DNA of 64,000 bases from Micropterix aruncella (lineage: Eukaryota > Arthropoda > Insecta > Lepidoptera > Micropterigidae), in assembly GCA_944548615.1 (NCBI GenBank), contig OX155951.1, positions 22,850,606 through 22,914,605 of the forward strand, written 5' to 3'. Made by a program: the position numbers and the translations under genes. Below the pieces are notes generated by a model that was given only the letters and a program-made list of their open reading frames with translations, ran no database searches and was not told the DNA's origin. This document shows, piece after piece, positions 1 through 11,499 of this stretch. Numbering within the stretch: position 1 is the stretch's first letter; every line of letters starts with the position of its first letter.

Positions 1-239
1 GATCTGCGCGTAAGTGAGTGATCAGCTGTGATGTTACGCGAATGTCAGCTGACGTTACGACCTCGAATGAACTCGATTAGGGTAGAGACATACTTAGTTT
101 TAGAAAATCTCAAAATATTTATATCTACAAAACGACACGGCAAGTTTTATTCAAACTCTTAGGAATTAGTTCTTATAATGGCCACTTCAAGTGGTTAAAT
201 TTTCCGCGCTTATGAACTATACAGTCTGTATATCTAGGG
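1..239. other. AT-rich intergenic sequence, no feature seen
   Basis: No open frame, repeat or motif that I can support. Confidence 0.5.
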
Positions 240-414
240 CCTTTCCAGAAAAATAATCAACTCTTTCTTAGAAAAATTATCTAAAACTGCGATTTGCGCA
301 TCTCAAATTCTATGGCTTCGAAGGGGGAGTGAATGGGTGGTAAGGTGAACGCTCACATGTGGCAAGACAGCTGTCCTAAACCTACCACAGCCGGTTCGTA
401 AGTCCGGAATCCAC
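240..414 (-). repeat. Dispersed repeat family A, copy 1 (inverted relative to copy 2)
   Basis: The reverse complement matches 19099-19273 over about 175 bp with scattered substitutions. Shared blocks include TGGATTCCGGACT, TCTTGCCACATGTGAGCGTT, AAGCCATAGAATTTGAGATG and GAGTTGATTATTTT. No coding potential is visible. The family is unidentified; two copies in one window point to a mobile or tRNA-less SINE-like sequence. Confidence 0.75.
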
Positions 415-446
<32 letters not shown>

Positions 447-447
447 T
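415..447. repeat. (TA)n(GA)n microsatellite
   Basis: A short TA run is followed directly by about ten GA dinucleotides, abutting the edge of repeat family A. Confidence 0.85.
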
Positions 448-1194
448 AGCTTAAAAAGCAAACATTTTCAATACAATCTCAGTGTTTCTAGATTCTATAT
501 CGAGCGAGCAATTGAAGCAAAGGCCATACTTACGAAGTTAGAGCTGACTCTTCCTTTTTTACTTCGCTTGGTGTTCTCGGACAAACTGTTGGGTAAGGAA
601 GATACACGTTTACATTTCTTGTCCCTGTTAAGTTCTGTTTTAATGAATTCAAATTCAAACTTTTTGTGTTACTTTACTTTGTTTTTATCAAAGTGTTTCT
701 CCGTCATTGAAATTGTGTAAACCCAAAGCAGGGGCAATGCACCTAAATTCTGAAATTTCATCTCATTTTTGTAAGCGCCCTGTTCCCAGCACCAACAAGT
801 GATTCAGCAGTGTGCGTGGCTGGGCAAATCAAATCTTGGCAACTAGATTTTCCAAATAAGCAAAATATGGTCCGATCTATGCACTAGGCGGGGATTCAGG
901 GTTAATATTTGCCAGCTGCGGATGCCTTAAAGCCATTTTTAAATTTGAAACAAAAAAATATGTTGTTTCAGTGTATGAAATGAGTAAAGTTTTACAGTAG
1001 AACGCAAACAAATCTAAAAGAAAGCGACAAATCACCAAATGTAAAATATCCTGATAATTCAAAAATATTTGTTTTTTGTAAATTGCGCAGAACTCCGACG
1101 GTGTATAGATAAATGTGTAAGGACAAAAGTGTTCTTTTTACAAGAGCTTTCAAACAGAAGAAAGACAATCGGGATCGGATACGAAGGAGAGGAG
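448..1194. other. Intergenic, nothing recognised
   Basis: AT-rich sequence without a supportable gene. The longest open frame (877-1062, minus) has no recognisable motif. Confidence 0.5.
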
Positions 1195-1744
1195 ATATTT
1201 ATTTATTTATTTAAGAATTAATTACTATGAAACATTGATTAGCTTATAAAAATAACAGGAACCGAATGGCAAACCCTTAACCTTTTGCTTATTTGTTTCT
1301 GTCACCCAACTGGGACTAGCCCGTTCTAGGGTGGACAGGACTCCAATATTACAATCAAGATTGCTTGATTGCTTGGTTGCTTACAAATATATAAGTTTTA
1401 GTAAAAAGCTAATGACACTAAATTGCCCTAAAATGTGGTCTTCAGAATAAAATAAAAAAAAAATAATAATAAAAAAATATTAAAAGATAATATAATAAAT
1501 AAAATGCAATTCCATTATTTAATCTGCAATAAATATCATATAAAATTCGATTAAATAAAATAAATAAAGTTATATGTGAGAAAAGGAAGAAACGGTCATT
1601 AATATTTATTAATATAAAATTACCTAGTCTAAAAAGTATACTTCATTGTCAAAGTCAAATAATTTTTGGTAGTTAGTTCAATGTTAAAATATACTTAACA
1701 TATATGTTTAAAAATATGTTAATAATTTGTGCACCTAAGTTTTA

Positions 1745-4717
1745 TTATACTATTATTTCTAACATTTGATGTATGGTTAGTCTGTCATGATTCGATAACC
1801 ATTTCTTTAGTTTATTTTTGAATTCCCTGAATGTCAAGTTCATTTTTAATTCCATATGGATCAGATTGTAAAATCTCGGCGCAATGAAAGAGTAATGTCT
1901 TTGTCCAAATGATGTTTTCCTTCTGGGTATTATTGAGCTATTTTCTAAAACTTGTCTCGTTGGTCGCCGGTTCTGAATTATTCCTAAATTTGAGTTACTG
2001 TCCAAAAATAGCCTTAAGAGGGAAGTTTTTAGAAAAAGTTGCCTACAGTCAAGAACTTTAGCTTCCTTATAAAGTTCATTAGTGGGATGGCGATATGGTC
2101 TACGTAGAATAATTTCTAATATAAATTTCTGCGCAACTTGCAATGGCTCTAGCAGGGTTTTACCACATCCACCCCATCCAATTATGCCGTAAGTAATAAG
2201 CGATTCACATAAAGCATAATAAACAGTTTTTAGTGTTTTGGAATCCAGAATATTCCTCAGTTCTTTGAAAACATATCCAAGGATTCGCACCTTCGTAGCC
2301 ACGTTATGTATATGAGAATCCCAACGGAGAAAGCAATCTAAAGTGATGCCTAGATATTTCCAAGATATTTCTCTTTGTATAGGCTGACAGTTACAAGACT
2401 CTACGCTATCGCACTCGTGTATTACAATAGTTTTATTAGTAGTGGGTTGACCTCTGGTTGTTATACTAAATGGCATGTATTTGGTTTTGCCAACATTAAG
2501 CGTCAACATAAAGTTTCCTAGCCAATTTTTAACAATTTCCATGCCCTCGTTTGCTTTCTCAAATGTGTAATCCCAGTTTGAACCCTTGAATAGTATAACA
2601 GTGTCATCGGCATATGTGATGATTTTACCTACTGGTAACTGACATAGGTCATTTATGTAGACGAGGAATAAAATGGGTCCCAAAACGCTACCCTGTGGCA
2701 CACCATACGTGAGATGCTGGCTTTTACTCTGGAGGCCCTGGATGGTGACACTTTGTACCCTGTTGGATAGGTAACTACCAAACCATTTAAGACTTGTATA
2801 GTTAATTCCTACACTGCTCAGTTTGCATAATAATATATTATGAGGAACGGAGTCAAAAGCCTTTGCAAGGTCAAGGAAAACTCCTAGACACTTGTCTCCT
2901 TTATCCACCGTTTTGACTATAAATTCAGTTAAGGCTGCTATAGCGTCTGTTGTCCCTAAACCTTCCCTAAAACCGAACTGATTGTCTGAGAGTATTTTAT
3001 TTTCAATTAAAAATTTATAGAGTCTCGCCTTTGCAACTTTCTCGAAGATCTTGGAGATCGTGTTTAAAATGGAGATAGGTCGATAGTTATTGAGGTCCTG
3101 CTTATCTCCCCCTTTATGTATTGGAATTACTTTGGCAATTTTTAATTTGTCAGGAAAAATTCCGCTTTTAAAACTCACATTAATGATAAAAGCAATAGGC
3201 TGGCTGAGATAGGTTTCAGCTAGTTTAAATACGCATGTCCCGACCCCATCATCCCCCACCGCTGACCTATTTTTAAGGCTGCCTATTACTTTCTTAACTT
3301 CGTCTCTATTTGTAGGCGTTAGGTACATGGACACAGGTAACGTATCAGATTTACTTAGGTCAGTAATTACAGAGCTATTTATCCCACGAAACTTTTCTGC
3401 TAATTTGGAGCCAACATTACAAAAGTGACTATTTGTACAATTTAGTAACTTTTCAGGATTATCTTTCATTGTAATAATTTGATTGTCAATTTTAATACTA
3501 TTTAAATTTACATCCTTTCTATTTTTATAATTCGCCGCTTCTTTTATATTTATCCAGATTTTTCGTGGGTCCCCGGCTGAGTCAGTTATAATTTGTTTTT
3601 TAAAGTATTGCTGCTTAGACAATTTAATAATTTTATTACATAAATTTCGATAACGAGTGTATTTCTGCCTCAGCATTGCATTGTCCGGTGTTTTTCTTAA
3701 CGCTGCGTGCATTTTATCACGCCTGTGAATACAAAAGAGGAGTCCATCAGTAATCCACGGTGTAATTTTTTTATTTTTATGTTTTATAATTACAGTTTTC
3801 GATGTTGTATGTTTCTGTATAATGTTACTCAAGATGGAAAAAAATAAGTTATAGGCGTCGATAGCATCTCTAATCTGATATAACTGATTCCAATCATATT
3901 GGCTGAATTCGTAAACTATTTTATCATAATTAATTATTTTCTTTATTTGCTTGTTTGGATGTACAACGTTATTACTTCCCTTAGCGGCCAACTTAAAGAA
4001 GATTGTATAGTGATCTGTAATTGAATTTTTGTATACAATGGTCGAGATTAGGTTTTTGGTTCGAACCATGACGTGATCTATGCAACTGCTGCTATTGTTA
4101 TATTCGCGCGTTGGATGAATTACCTCTGGTCGGAGACCATGTAGCATTAGGACGTTTAGATATTCCTCAGATTGTGGATGCAGAGTTCCTGCTATAGAGA
4201 TATTCAAGTCACCGCATAGATACAGATTTTGAGAATTTCTATTAGCGCATAAAAGTGTATTAAGGCTTTCTAGGAAGAAGTTGATATTATTTATAGATGG
4301 GCTTCGATAAATAGCAAGTAGACTTGTGGCTTCATCTATGTTTATTTGCAAGCAATTTGCTTCAGGGAAAGCTATTTCTTGTACCGATAAGAAGCTGAAG
4401 CTTTCTTTGATAAATAAAACAATGCCATCATTTTGAGTATGATTAAAGTTGGTATGAAAAGATTCATAGCCTGGAATATGCTTCTCCCTGTAAAATTTAC
4501 CATTCCAAGTTTCAGTGAGTATAATTACATCAATGTCTACATTGAGATGTTGCAAGAAGATTACTAGACTATCGTAATTTTTGTTCAAACTTCTAATATT
4601 CATAGCTAAGAATTTTATGGCCTTTTTTTCTGAAAGGATGCTCCTGCATATATTTATATCCGCAGTATTATGCCTATCATTATCAATATTACTAATAAAG
4701 TTCATGTCATGATCCAT
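1745..4717 (-). CDS. Retrotransposon ORF2: AP-like endonuclease plus reverse transcriptase, 990 aa
   Basis: This is the polyprotein that nicks target DNA and reverse-transcribes the element RNA. Residues about 33-240 form an apurinic-like endonuclease with MNIRSL (39-44), LTETW (67-71), the GDLNIS block (169-174), SCIDH (211-215) and TDH (234-236). A linker with a CIHRRDK block follows. The reverse transcriptase spans about 510-780, with FLDLAKAFD (614-622), YGVPQGSVLGP (671-681) and the catalytic YADD (702-705). The C-terminus carries the usual FKNKLKKWL block. All catalytic residues I could check are present and the frame is unbroken, so the protein could be functional. The ATG overlaps the stop of an upstream spacer frame by 11 nt (ATGGATCATGA), which suggests reinitiation of translation. 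Confidence 0.93.
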   Translation of the reverse strand: MDHDMNFISNIDNDRHNTADINICRSILSEKKAIKFLAMNIRSLNKNYDSLVIFLQHLNVDIDVIILTETWNGKFYREKHIPGYESFHTNFNHTQNDGIVLFIKESFSFLSVQEIAFPEANCLQINIDEATSLLAIYRSPSINNINFFLESLNTLLCANRNSQNLYLCGDLNISIAGTLHPQSEEYLNVLMLHGLRPEVIHPTREYNNSSSCIDHVMVRTKNLISTIVYKNSITDHYTIFFKLAAKGSNNVVHPNKQIKKIINYDKIVYEFSQYDWNQLYQIRDAIDAYNLFFSILSNIIQKHTTSKTVIIKHKNKKITPWITDGLLFCIHRRDKMHAALRKTPDNAMLRQKYTRYRNLCNKIIKLSKQQYFKKQIITDSAGDPRKIWINIKEAANYKNRKDVNLNSIKIDNQIITMKDNPEKLLNCTNSHFCNVGSKLAEKFRGINSSVITDLSKSDTLPVSMYLTPTNRDEVKKVIGSLKNRSAVGDDGVGTCVFKLAETYLSQPIAFIINVSFKSGIFPDKLKIAKVIPIHKGGDKQDLNNYRPISILNTISKIFEKVAKARLYKFLIENKILSDNQFGFREGLGTTDAIAALTEFIVKTVDKGDKCLGVFLDLAKAFDSVPHNILLCKLSSVGINYTSLKWFGSYLSNRVQSVTIQGLQSKSQHLTYGVPQGSVLGPILFLVYINDLCQLPVGKIITYADDTVILFKGSNWDYTFEKANEGMEIVKNWLGNFMLTLNVGKTKYMPFSITTRGQPTTNKTIVIHECDSVESCNCQPIQREISWKYLGITLDCFLRWDSHIHNVATKVRILGYVFKELRNILDSKTLKTVYYALCESLITYGIIGWGGCGKTLLEPLQVAQKFILEIILRRPYRHPTNELYKEAKVLDCRQLFLKTSLLRLFLDSNSNLGIIQNRRPTRQVLENSSIIPRRKTSFGQRHYSFIAPRFYNLIHMELKMNLTFREFKNKLKKWLSNHDRLTIHQMLEIIV

Positions 4718-5030
4718 TGTTATGCGTTGTGGTAAAAATCATTACATTAATGGCAAAATGAAAGATATATTGATCGAATAATATTATGAGTCTTAAGGAC
4801 ATAAAACTTAGGCGCATTGCTAAAAATAAATAAATGCTAATAGATATTTTAAATATTGATTCGTCATCACATACATCATTAAAATTATCAAAAATAAGAT
4901 AAAATAATAGATAGCTAAAAATGTATACGGCATAAATTTTATCAAAATCGTAAAAATGTAAAAATGATATATGAATATTATAATATAATACATTATTAAT
5001 ATAAGATCCGTAAAAACTTAAGAGAATCAT
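4707..5030 (-). other. T-rich open spacer frame between ORF1 and ORF2 (107 codons), coding status doubtful
   Basis: This hydrophobic open frame is rich in Phe, Ile, Leu and Tyr and fills much of the gap between ORF1 and ORF2. Its TGA overlaps the ORF2 start by 11 nt. It resembles no known domain. Element 2 also has an open, hydrophobic spacer frame (23811-24419), but the two show no obvious sequence alignment. A T-rich strand lacks the A-containing stop codons, so openness by chance is plausible; I lean towards a non-coding spacer. Confidence 0.3.
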
Positions 5031-5095
5031 AAAAATATTCAGAGAATCATTAAAATATTCATCGTTAAGAAAAATCCCAGAATATAGTACATGTT

Positions 5096-5764
5096 TTATA
5101 GAGATAAAAAAGTGGAATTATTTTTAATTAGAATTGCCTTATCACCTTGGTTTTTCCTCACAAATATTCGTCCAGCATTAACCCAGCAATACTTGTAAGA
5201 TTTTTCTCTGGAAATTCGTTTTGCGTTCCAAAGCAAATCTCTCGAACGCTGGGTCAGTTCGTCGGAAATAAATACTGGAGCGTTTGTAGTACCCGTATAA
5301 CTCAAGTCGGATAAGGTCAAGGTTTCGCCATTGGTTTTACAATTTCTTATATATTTTTTAAAATTCATCATAAAGTTATTCTTTTTTCCACTTGAAATAA
5401 ATTTTACAATAATCGGTTTTGGTTTAGTTTCAGATTTCTTGATCGGAACGCGATAAATTGAACAAACATCGGTGGGGTTGTAGTTGCATTTGGCAACCGC
5501 TGCAATCTTATCAACAATTCTATTTAAATCTTCATTCACCCCCTCGGGAATACCCCTTATCTCCATGTTACATGATTTTTGAAGCTGCTCCTGATAATCC
5601 AGCTTATTTTCCAGCAGAAGTATTTTATTATCATGCTCTTTATTTTTTTGGTCAATAGTATCGAAATTTCTTACCATTTCCTTAACTCTTCCACTTTTGA
5701 GGTCCTCAAACTGCATCGTTAAAAATTCCACCGTATTTTCCAGATCGTCATTTCTTTTTTCCAA
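5096..5764 (-). pseudogene. Retrotransposon ORF1, C-terminal part (coiled coil plus FP-like domain), after an in-frame TAG
   Basis: This continues the ORF1 reading frame after the TAG at 5785-5783. Six open codons join the stop to a TTG at 5764, so only one nonsense codon splits a protein of about 385 residues. The first 75 or so residues are charged and heptad-like (coiled coil). They are followed by MEIRGIPEG and a domain ending in YKYCWVNAGRIFVRK, the layout found in insect retroelement ORF1 proteins and related to the baculovirus FP domain family. The product would be an RNA-binding chaperone of the ribonucleoprotein particle. It aligns with 23203-23802 of element 2. Confidence 0.8.
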
Positions 5765-5782
5765 CTCTTTTATCTTAGCTTC

Positions 5783-6253
5783 CTAGACTGAAAATCGTTC
5801 CTCGAGTGCCTCAAGAATCGACTTTTTAAATGCATCATATCTTAGATCTAATAAAGCCTCCAAATTTTCAGAGTTGATTGAGAAACTTGTTCTATTTTTG
5901 AGAGTTGTTTCAGGGGTGGGGATATTTGTGGCAGTCGCTGAGTGGTTGGTTGGCGTTAGGGAACGTGATCTTTCAGGGGAGAGTTTAGCTAGGGTATTGC
6001 TTCGAGTTGATCTAGGCTCCACCAACTTGCACGCATCACATCTCCAGTTATTTTTCTGTATAGTGGAGAGGCATTCGAACCCTTCCCGAGTCATGAACAA
6101 GCAGGAGTAGTGGAATTGTGCGTAACAACGCCCGCATTTCAGCGATTCATCGACGGCTACTACAGTTTTACATTGTTTACATTTCATTTTTGTTGTTCTA
6201 TATAATTTATTATGTATGAATAAATTTACACCGCCCTCTATTGACAGGCTCAC
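5783..6253 (-). pseudogene. Retrotransposon ORF1, N-terminal part with PHD-type zinc finger
   Basis: The frame starts at ATG 6253. Residues about 24-58 form a Cys4-His-Cys3-like zinc finger: CKQC, then CGRC, FHYSC and WRCDAC, typical of the PHD fingers in ORF1 of CR1- and Daphne-type elements. A Ser/Thr/Pro-rich linker with many Arg residues follows. A short amphipathic stretch ends at TAG (5785-5783), just as the coiled coil begins. The downstream frame is the same and continues the coiled coil, so this is a single in-frame nonsense codon, not a frameshift. It could be decay or, less likely, readthrough. Confidence 0.82.
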
Positions 6254-6540
6254 GTAAGAAGTGTTGTTGTGAAACAGATATCGTTGGCGCTTCGGTAAGT
6301 GCAGTAGCGAATAGCGTTGTTTTTCAGAAGTAAATTAAGTAAAATGTCTTCAATAGAATTGAAACCATGAATCTATGCGATGATTTTGGTAATCGACTGA
6401 CCTCCCTAGTAGCAGCGTGTGTGCGATTCGCTGTTCCAATGCGCTGACGCCTGCGCAGTGGCCGGCAGTGGGTCGGCGTTCGCCGCCGGTCGCGGCTTTG
6501 CGCACGTCGGGTAGGTATTTGTTTACACGGCTAGCGCTGT
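6254..6540 (-). promoter_or_regulatory. CpG-rich 5' leader and internal promoter region of element 1
   Basis: Around 6390-6520 the GC and CpG content is far above the flanks, with runs such as GCCGCCGGTCGCGGC. This is expected for the 5' UTR and internal promoter of an insect non-LTR element. No initiator or downstream element could be assigned with certainty, and the outer edge is estimated from the drop in GC. Confidence 0.45.
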
Positions 6541-8090
6541 GATTGGATATTCGATCTCCGCTTGTGTCAAATCAAACGCCTGAAAAAAGAAATTTCTAAA
6601 CGACTCGAAATTAAAACCGCTCGTACTCACGAATCACTCTACGAATCCTCTCAAGATTAACGCTTCTCAGGTCCGGAGAAATTCCCCTTGATTTGGATGC
6701 ACAGTTAATACAAATCTCTTCTGATATTCTTTTTTTATAGCCAAAAGTCACGGAGCGTCAAATAGCACGTACACTATATATGCAATAGGGATGTGGATTG
6801 AAGAAAGAGTGCGGCTAATGTCGGCCAGTTTCAACAGCCGCCATTTTGTTTCTTGCATGGGTTTTTAAGTGTCTCCCTATGTGAAAAGTTACCTTTTGGT
6901 ATCTACTATTACCACAGGAAGTGGCATATTTCAATCAGAAAGTGAAGTATCTTGTCTATTTTAGCCGTGTACCCATCGTACTAGGACGGACGTTACACGC
7001 AAAGAAGATAATAAATGTTTGTAATATTTTCTCTCTGCATTTTTTACTTTTTAAAATAATTTACTCATAAATTGAGGACCGTTTTAACACAAATTTATGG
7101 AAATTATTATGAAAATATGACAAGCCATGGTAATGGCCAACCTAATTTCCGACAAACTAATTGTAACCTGACATACAATTAAGCGCATTCTTAGCGTGTA
7201 TATTCAGCCTAATTTTGAGTCAAACATTTTCATTATCATTGATAATGAAAAAGATCTGCAAGGTACCAAACATATATATTAATACTAAATGACAATATTT
7301 GATGGCCAAAGTACCATCTGTCGCAAGAACTCATTTGAAATCGACTGCTTTCCTGTTTCTCTATGTCATTGTTATCCCTGAGCGTATTTAGAATTCATTT
7401 TAAATTATTAAATATATATTATATTTCAGGGCGTGGGTAGCCATGAGGATAATTCGTCGCTTGCTAACGGAACGGCAATATCCTCGTCATAAAAGCGGGT
7501 TCACACGATACGCACTAGCGAATCATGTTCAGACTTTATCTGATTATCGTCACTGCACACAAAGTCTGCACATATGTTTCATTTTAAATCCTATTTTGTA
7601 ATTTTATTACAGAGTACACATAGGGTTATTCGTAAAACAAAATAAAATAATCATAGACCTAAACTACCCTAATTCTAATGAATAATCATTCGGACTACAA
7701 AAACACAGAAAAAAAATATTTTATATTTGAAATAACTCAGTAACAATCAATTAGGAAATATTATTATTCAAAATTTTAAATCAGTCAAAAAAAATATACA
7801 TATAATTATCAAAAAAAATATGTAAAAAAAATTATAAATTTGAATAGTTCATTTTCGAATTCAAATTACGAATACAAATTCTATACTTGTGAATAGCCAA
7901 ATTAAAATATTACATATATAAATATCGATTCAAAATATCAAAAATGTTGTAGTAGTTAGAAACACGTTCCTGTAGATATTTCTACTACTTTTTATTAACA
8001 ATGCTGAAACTAATGAAATTTTCTAGAGAATAAGAGGCATAATGTAATAGAAGATGTTCTTATTGTTTTTGAGAATGATGAAACATTGCA
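6541..8090. other. AT-rich intergenic, nothing recognised
   Basis: There is a strongly AT-rich low-complexity stretch (7600-7960) and no supportable gene or repeat. Confidence 0.5.
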
Positions 8091-8094
8091 ACTG

Positions 8095-8660
8095 GTCTGA
8101 AATTTCCGGCCATATGTGGCGCTTTTTTGATAGAGTGGAATTACTTTTGATAATTTTAAATCTTCCGGAAAGACACAATTTTCTATAGAAGCAGTTTTAG
8201 GTGATTATTATATAATTAATTGCCTTTTTAACCGTCCCTTCTGTTAATTGTTTTTGTTTAATTTATGACTTTTGTTTAATTTACTTATCATATTTTTCAA
8301 TTTCAGTACTGGTTTCATAAATAGTAAATTTCGGTTTTGTATTCCATTTGTTAAGTAGATCTTAAAATCGTTTGTGTTACTTTGAGCTGTATTTGTTTCA
8401 TAAAATAATTTACAAAATATTCATTAAATTCATTTGCTACTAGTTTAGGTTTAGTCGACGTAATTCCGTGCCCCGTAATTATTTCAAACTTAAGTCTTGG
8501 TTTGTTTATTTTGTCTGTATTTAACTTCATTATACTTCAAATTGCTTTACTTTATTTTTCGATCTTCGATATAACTTTTAGTTGCCATTCTCTGAGCTTG
8601 CTTTATAAACTTTTGCAGTGGTATCTCATCTTTTATCACGATTATTCCTTCTTAATTTAA
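8095..8660 (-). pseudogene. Degraded non-LTR reverse transcriptase remnant
   Basis: On the minus strand, pieces in different frames read as the linker and first RT block of a CR1/Jockey-like ORF2: LVANEFNEYFVNYF, then FPEDLKLSKVIPLY preceded by a cysteine-containing segment. Stops and frameshifts lie between them. The second block matches the family signature FP(D/E)xLKxAKVIPxxK seen intact in elements 1 and 2. The sequence is old and inactive. Confidence 0.6.
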
Positions 8661-9505
8661 AATGCAATATTCGTTTATATCTACAAAACTACTTTAATAC
8701 CCTTCGTTAACTATTTAAGTTTCAAGTTATATTTTAACTTTATATATAAGTTGTCAAATATACTTTTTTTTAAATAAAAAAGAAATATTTTTCTGTATCA
8801 TGAACGAAATTGTCAGTCCAATTGATTTGTCATAATCGGTATTTAAATTCTAAATCCGATTTATTTGGAATTTTTAAATATTTTTGGTATAAAATTTTGG
8901 CTTCCACTGAAAATTGTCATGGATATGGCCTCATGTTCTGATAATAATAGTGAATTTGCCTTTATGGGGATAAAATGGTAGGTATAATAATATATTTCCA
9001 ATAAATATATTGATACCGTCAACGGCAGCAACTTTGCCTACTGTTAGCAATTTTACCGGACACCAAAATCCATAAAGTTGTATGTCTTTTTATCTCGTAA
9101 ATGGAGAAACACCAAACTTTCACTGGGTGAATCTTAATTAGACGACTAGCAATAATGACAAGGTTGCGGATTTGTTTAAGTTCACATTATACTGTCATAT
9201 GCCAAAGAATGTGGATGTGTGCTGGAACAAATTTTACTGTGCTCATATCTTTTGTGGTCCAGGCCAAAATAAGTGTGGTAAGTACTTGATTGTTATATTA
9301 AAAGTTGTATAATATGGTCTTTTTGTATATTCATTAGTAATTGCTAATAAAATATGAATTTAAAGCAATTTTACTGCTAGGCAATTTTGCTACAGGTTTG
9401 AGCGATTTCGTCAACCAACTTTGCCTCGGGTTGTGGAATTTGCTATACATTTCATGAGATACTGACTTAAAATCGATTTTAACACTCTGACATTACCTTT
9501 ATCTT
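8661..9505. other. Intergenic, nothing recognised
   Basis: No ORF or repeat that I can support. Confidence 0.45.
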
Positions 9506-9630
9506 CCAGTAGATTAATATTATGAACTATACTAAATGTTATGAACTATACCAGTAGATTAATAATATGAACTGTACCAGTAGGTTAATATTATGAAGTA
9601 TACCAGTAGATTAATATAATGAACTATACC
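9506..9630. repeat. Minisatellite, about 26-bp unit
   Basis: Four degenerate copies of CCAGTAGATTAATATTATGA begin at 9506, 9551, 9577 and 9603. The last three are 26 bp apart, and the first gap carries an extra ATGAACTATA piece. Confidence 0.85.
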
Positions 9631-10213
9631 CTTTCAAAGATGAATGTTAAAAGAATCTTATATTATTTGCTGAAAAACATGTCTATCTCACCATTTAGTA
9701 CCCTATAAAAGTAAAATGATCTGTGTGACGTCAGATTTCTTGGGCTTGGAGTAATCCGGGATGATTAGTTTCGTATCAGCGTTGTGCAGGTTATTTGGCG
9801 ACCATTTCCTAAAGTAATAGAAATCAGGCGCTGATATTTTATAGAGGTATTTTTCCCCATTTCGTTTGTTTATTATCCGATGATGTTGTTTCGCAGATTT
9901 TATTTTCCTTTTATTGTAGCAATCCTTCACTTGCAGTTTATTGTAGCTTATATAAGGACATTCGTATTTCAGAAGAAGGCACATTATTATTTCAGAAGTT
10001 ACCTTTGCAGCCAAATTACTCATGAATGGAATATAAATAGCGTAGGTGTATTGGTGACACAATATTCGCAGTGAAAAATTAAAATATTTCTCTTTCAACG
10101 AATTAGTAACTGACACTTCTAATATATTTTATATGCACTCTCATTTGTCTAAAATATTTTATAGTTTTATTGTTTAATTCAATATGCATTTTTTATTTTA
10201 CAAAGGGGTCAGG
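9631..10213. other. Intergenic; unrecognised open frame on the minus strand (9703-10116)
   Basis: A 137-codon minus-strand frame is open here. It shows no domain, signal peptide or family resemblance I recognise. In this AT-rich setting it is probably fortuitous. Confidence 0.3.
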
Positions 10214-10273
10214 CAGTGGCGTGCCCAGGGTTGTTAAATAGTTGTCCATTCAACAACCCTGGACACGCCACTG
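10214..10273. repeat. 60-bp palindrome made of two transposon-like TIRs
   Basis: CAGTGGCGTGCCCAGGGTTG and two more bases (10214-10235) are mirrored at 10252-10273 with one mismatch, leaving only 16 bp between the arms. Termini starting CAGTGGCG are typical of hAT-like MITEs. No 8-bp target duplication is visible. Confidence 0.85.
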
Positions 10274-11499
10274 TGTACAATCCCGACATACCATTTTGTG
10301 TTTTTTACGTTTTTTATAGTAAAAAAGTGGTAGCTCTTTACTCTTTAATCTTCAGTTTGATATTTACTGCTTGTGTCGCAGATTCAATAAAGCACACTGA
10401 AGGCATGCTACTGCTAGACAAAATTGAACATTTATACTTATTAGGAGTCTCATGCCTATTTAAGAAATGCCGTTTTATTTGCTTGATCGAGTGAAATCAA
10501 GTCAAGACTGAACTCACCACAGGGGACATTTTCCTCCATTGTTTATCAGGCAATAAAAACACAAATCATTTGAAATTATGCAACAAAAAATCTGATCTGT
10601 CACTTGCTCAAAACAAACGGAACAAAATACGGAACACGCTCGCATTCTACTTCATGCTAACGCAAGCCTGTCTTATTCGTCAGTACAAAAGTCGTATATA
10701 TACATATATTGTTTTGATTAATTTGCCACAGGTTAGAATAAAAGGATCACTGATTTTGAAAGCCCCGTTGCAAGCCTATACTTATGTACGAGCGAGATGA
10801 CTAGTTGAACTCAACTATGCAACGAATTGTTGCAATGTCGATAACCCGTTTTGTCGCGCGGAGCGATCTGTGCTCGCTATCAATAGGCGCTCGTAAATTC
10901 ATTTATTTTACTTACCTTCAGTTTAGGGATCTTTTTAAGAAAAAGGCAAGCCGAGCTTTTCGGCTTTTAGGAAGGAACCGCCACTGGATTCAGGGATACT
11001 TTGGCAAGTGTGCATGGATACAGCCTTAACGATAAGGGGCTCCTAAGTAGTAAACTTACCTATCCTTCTAATAACCTAAAGGATTTTATAGGGTTATTGT
11101 TGCATTCAACCTCCTGGGCCGGAAATATGACCAAAGTCATTATAGTTGCTCAAATTGTGGAAGGAAAGCTACTACCGATCCACTATATTTGACCAATAAA
11201 CAGTCAGGAATGACTGTATTTACTTAGAATAATTGGATGTTTACTATATGCCGAATGTTATACCTATTATTCTGTTCGTCACATAATGTTATTACCAACT
11301 GTTATCAGTAATAATAACAACTCTTTAATTGCATATAAAGACATACAAAACGACGAGCTTATTACCGATCGATCGAATCGAAAATATCTAATAGCTAACC
11401 TAAACAGAGTAGTACAAAAGCACGTTTCATAAATAGTGTATAAATAACGAATAGTTACATGTTAAAATCCTTAACTAATAGTAGTTAAATAATTCCTAA
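10274..11499. other. Intergenic, nothing recognised
   Basis: Several short plus-strand frames (10216-11192) overlap one another and show no domain. A moderately GC-rich patch lies at 10800-11010. I cannot assign a function. Confidence 0.4.

Larger units (their letters stand above)
1197..6540 (-). mobile_element. Near-full-length non-LTR retrotransposon, CR1/Daphne/Jockey-like (element 1)
   Basis: In minus-strand order the element has a CpG-rich 5' leader (about 6540-6254), ORF1 with a PHD-type finger and coiled coil (6253-5096), a T-rich spacer (5095-4718), ORF2 with endonuclease and reverse transcriptase (4717-1745), then an AT-rich 3' UTR. The UTR contains a structured GC-richer segment near 1290-1350 and ends in an AAAT-type tetranucleotide tail at 1197-1215. 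Tetranucleotide tails and PHD-bearing ORF1 are known for CR1/Daphne-type elements. The 5' boundary is approximate because I found no convincing target-site duplication. A 5'-truncated copy of the same 3' end sits at 15653-15811. Confidence 0.85.

Noticed and set aside
5458..6110. Plus-strand frames opposite ORF1 of element 1
   Set aside because: They are shadows of the minus-strand ORF1 with the zinc-finger and coiled-coil signals.
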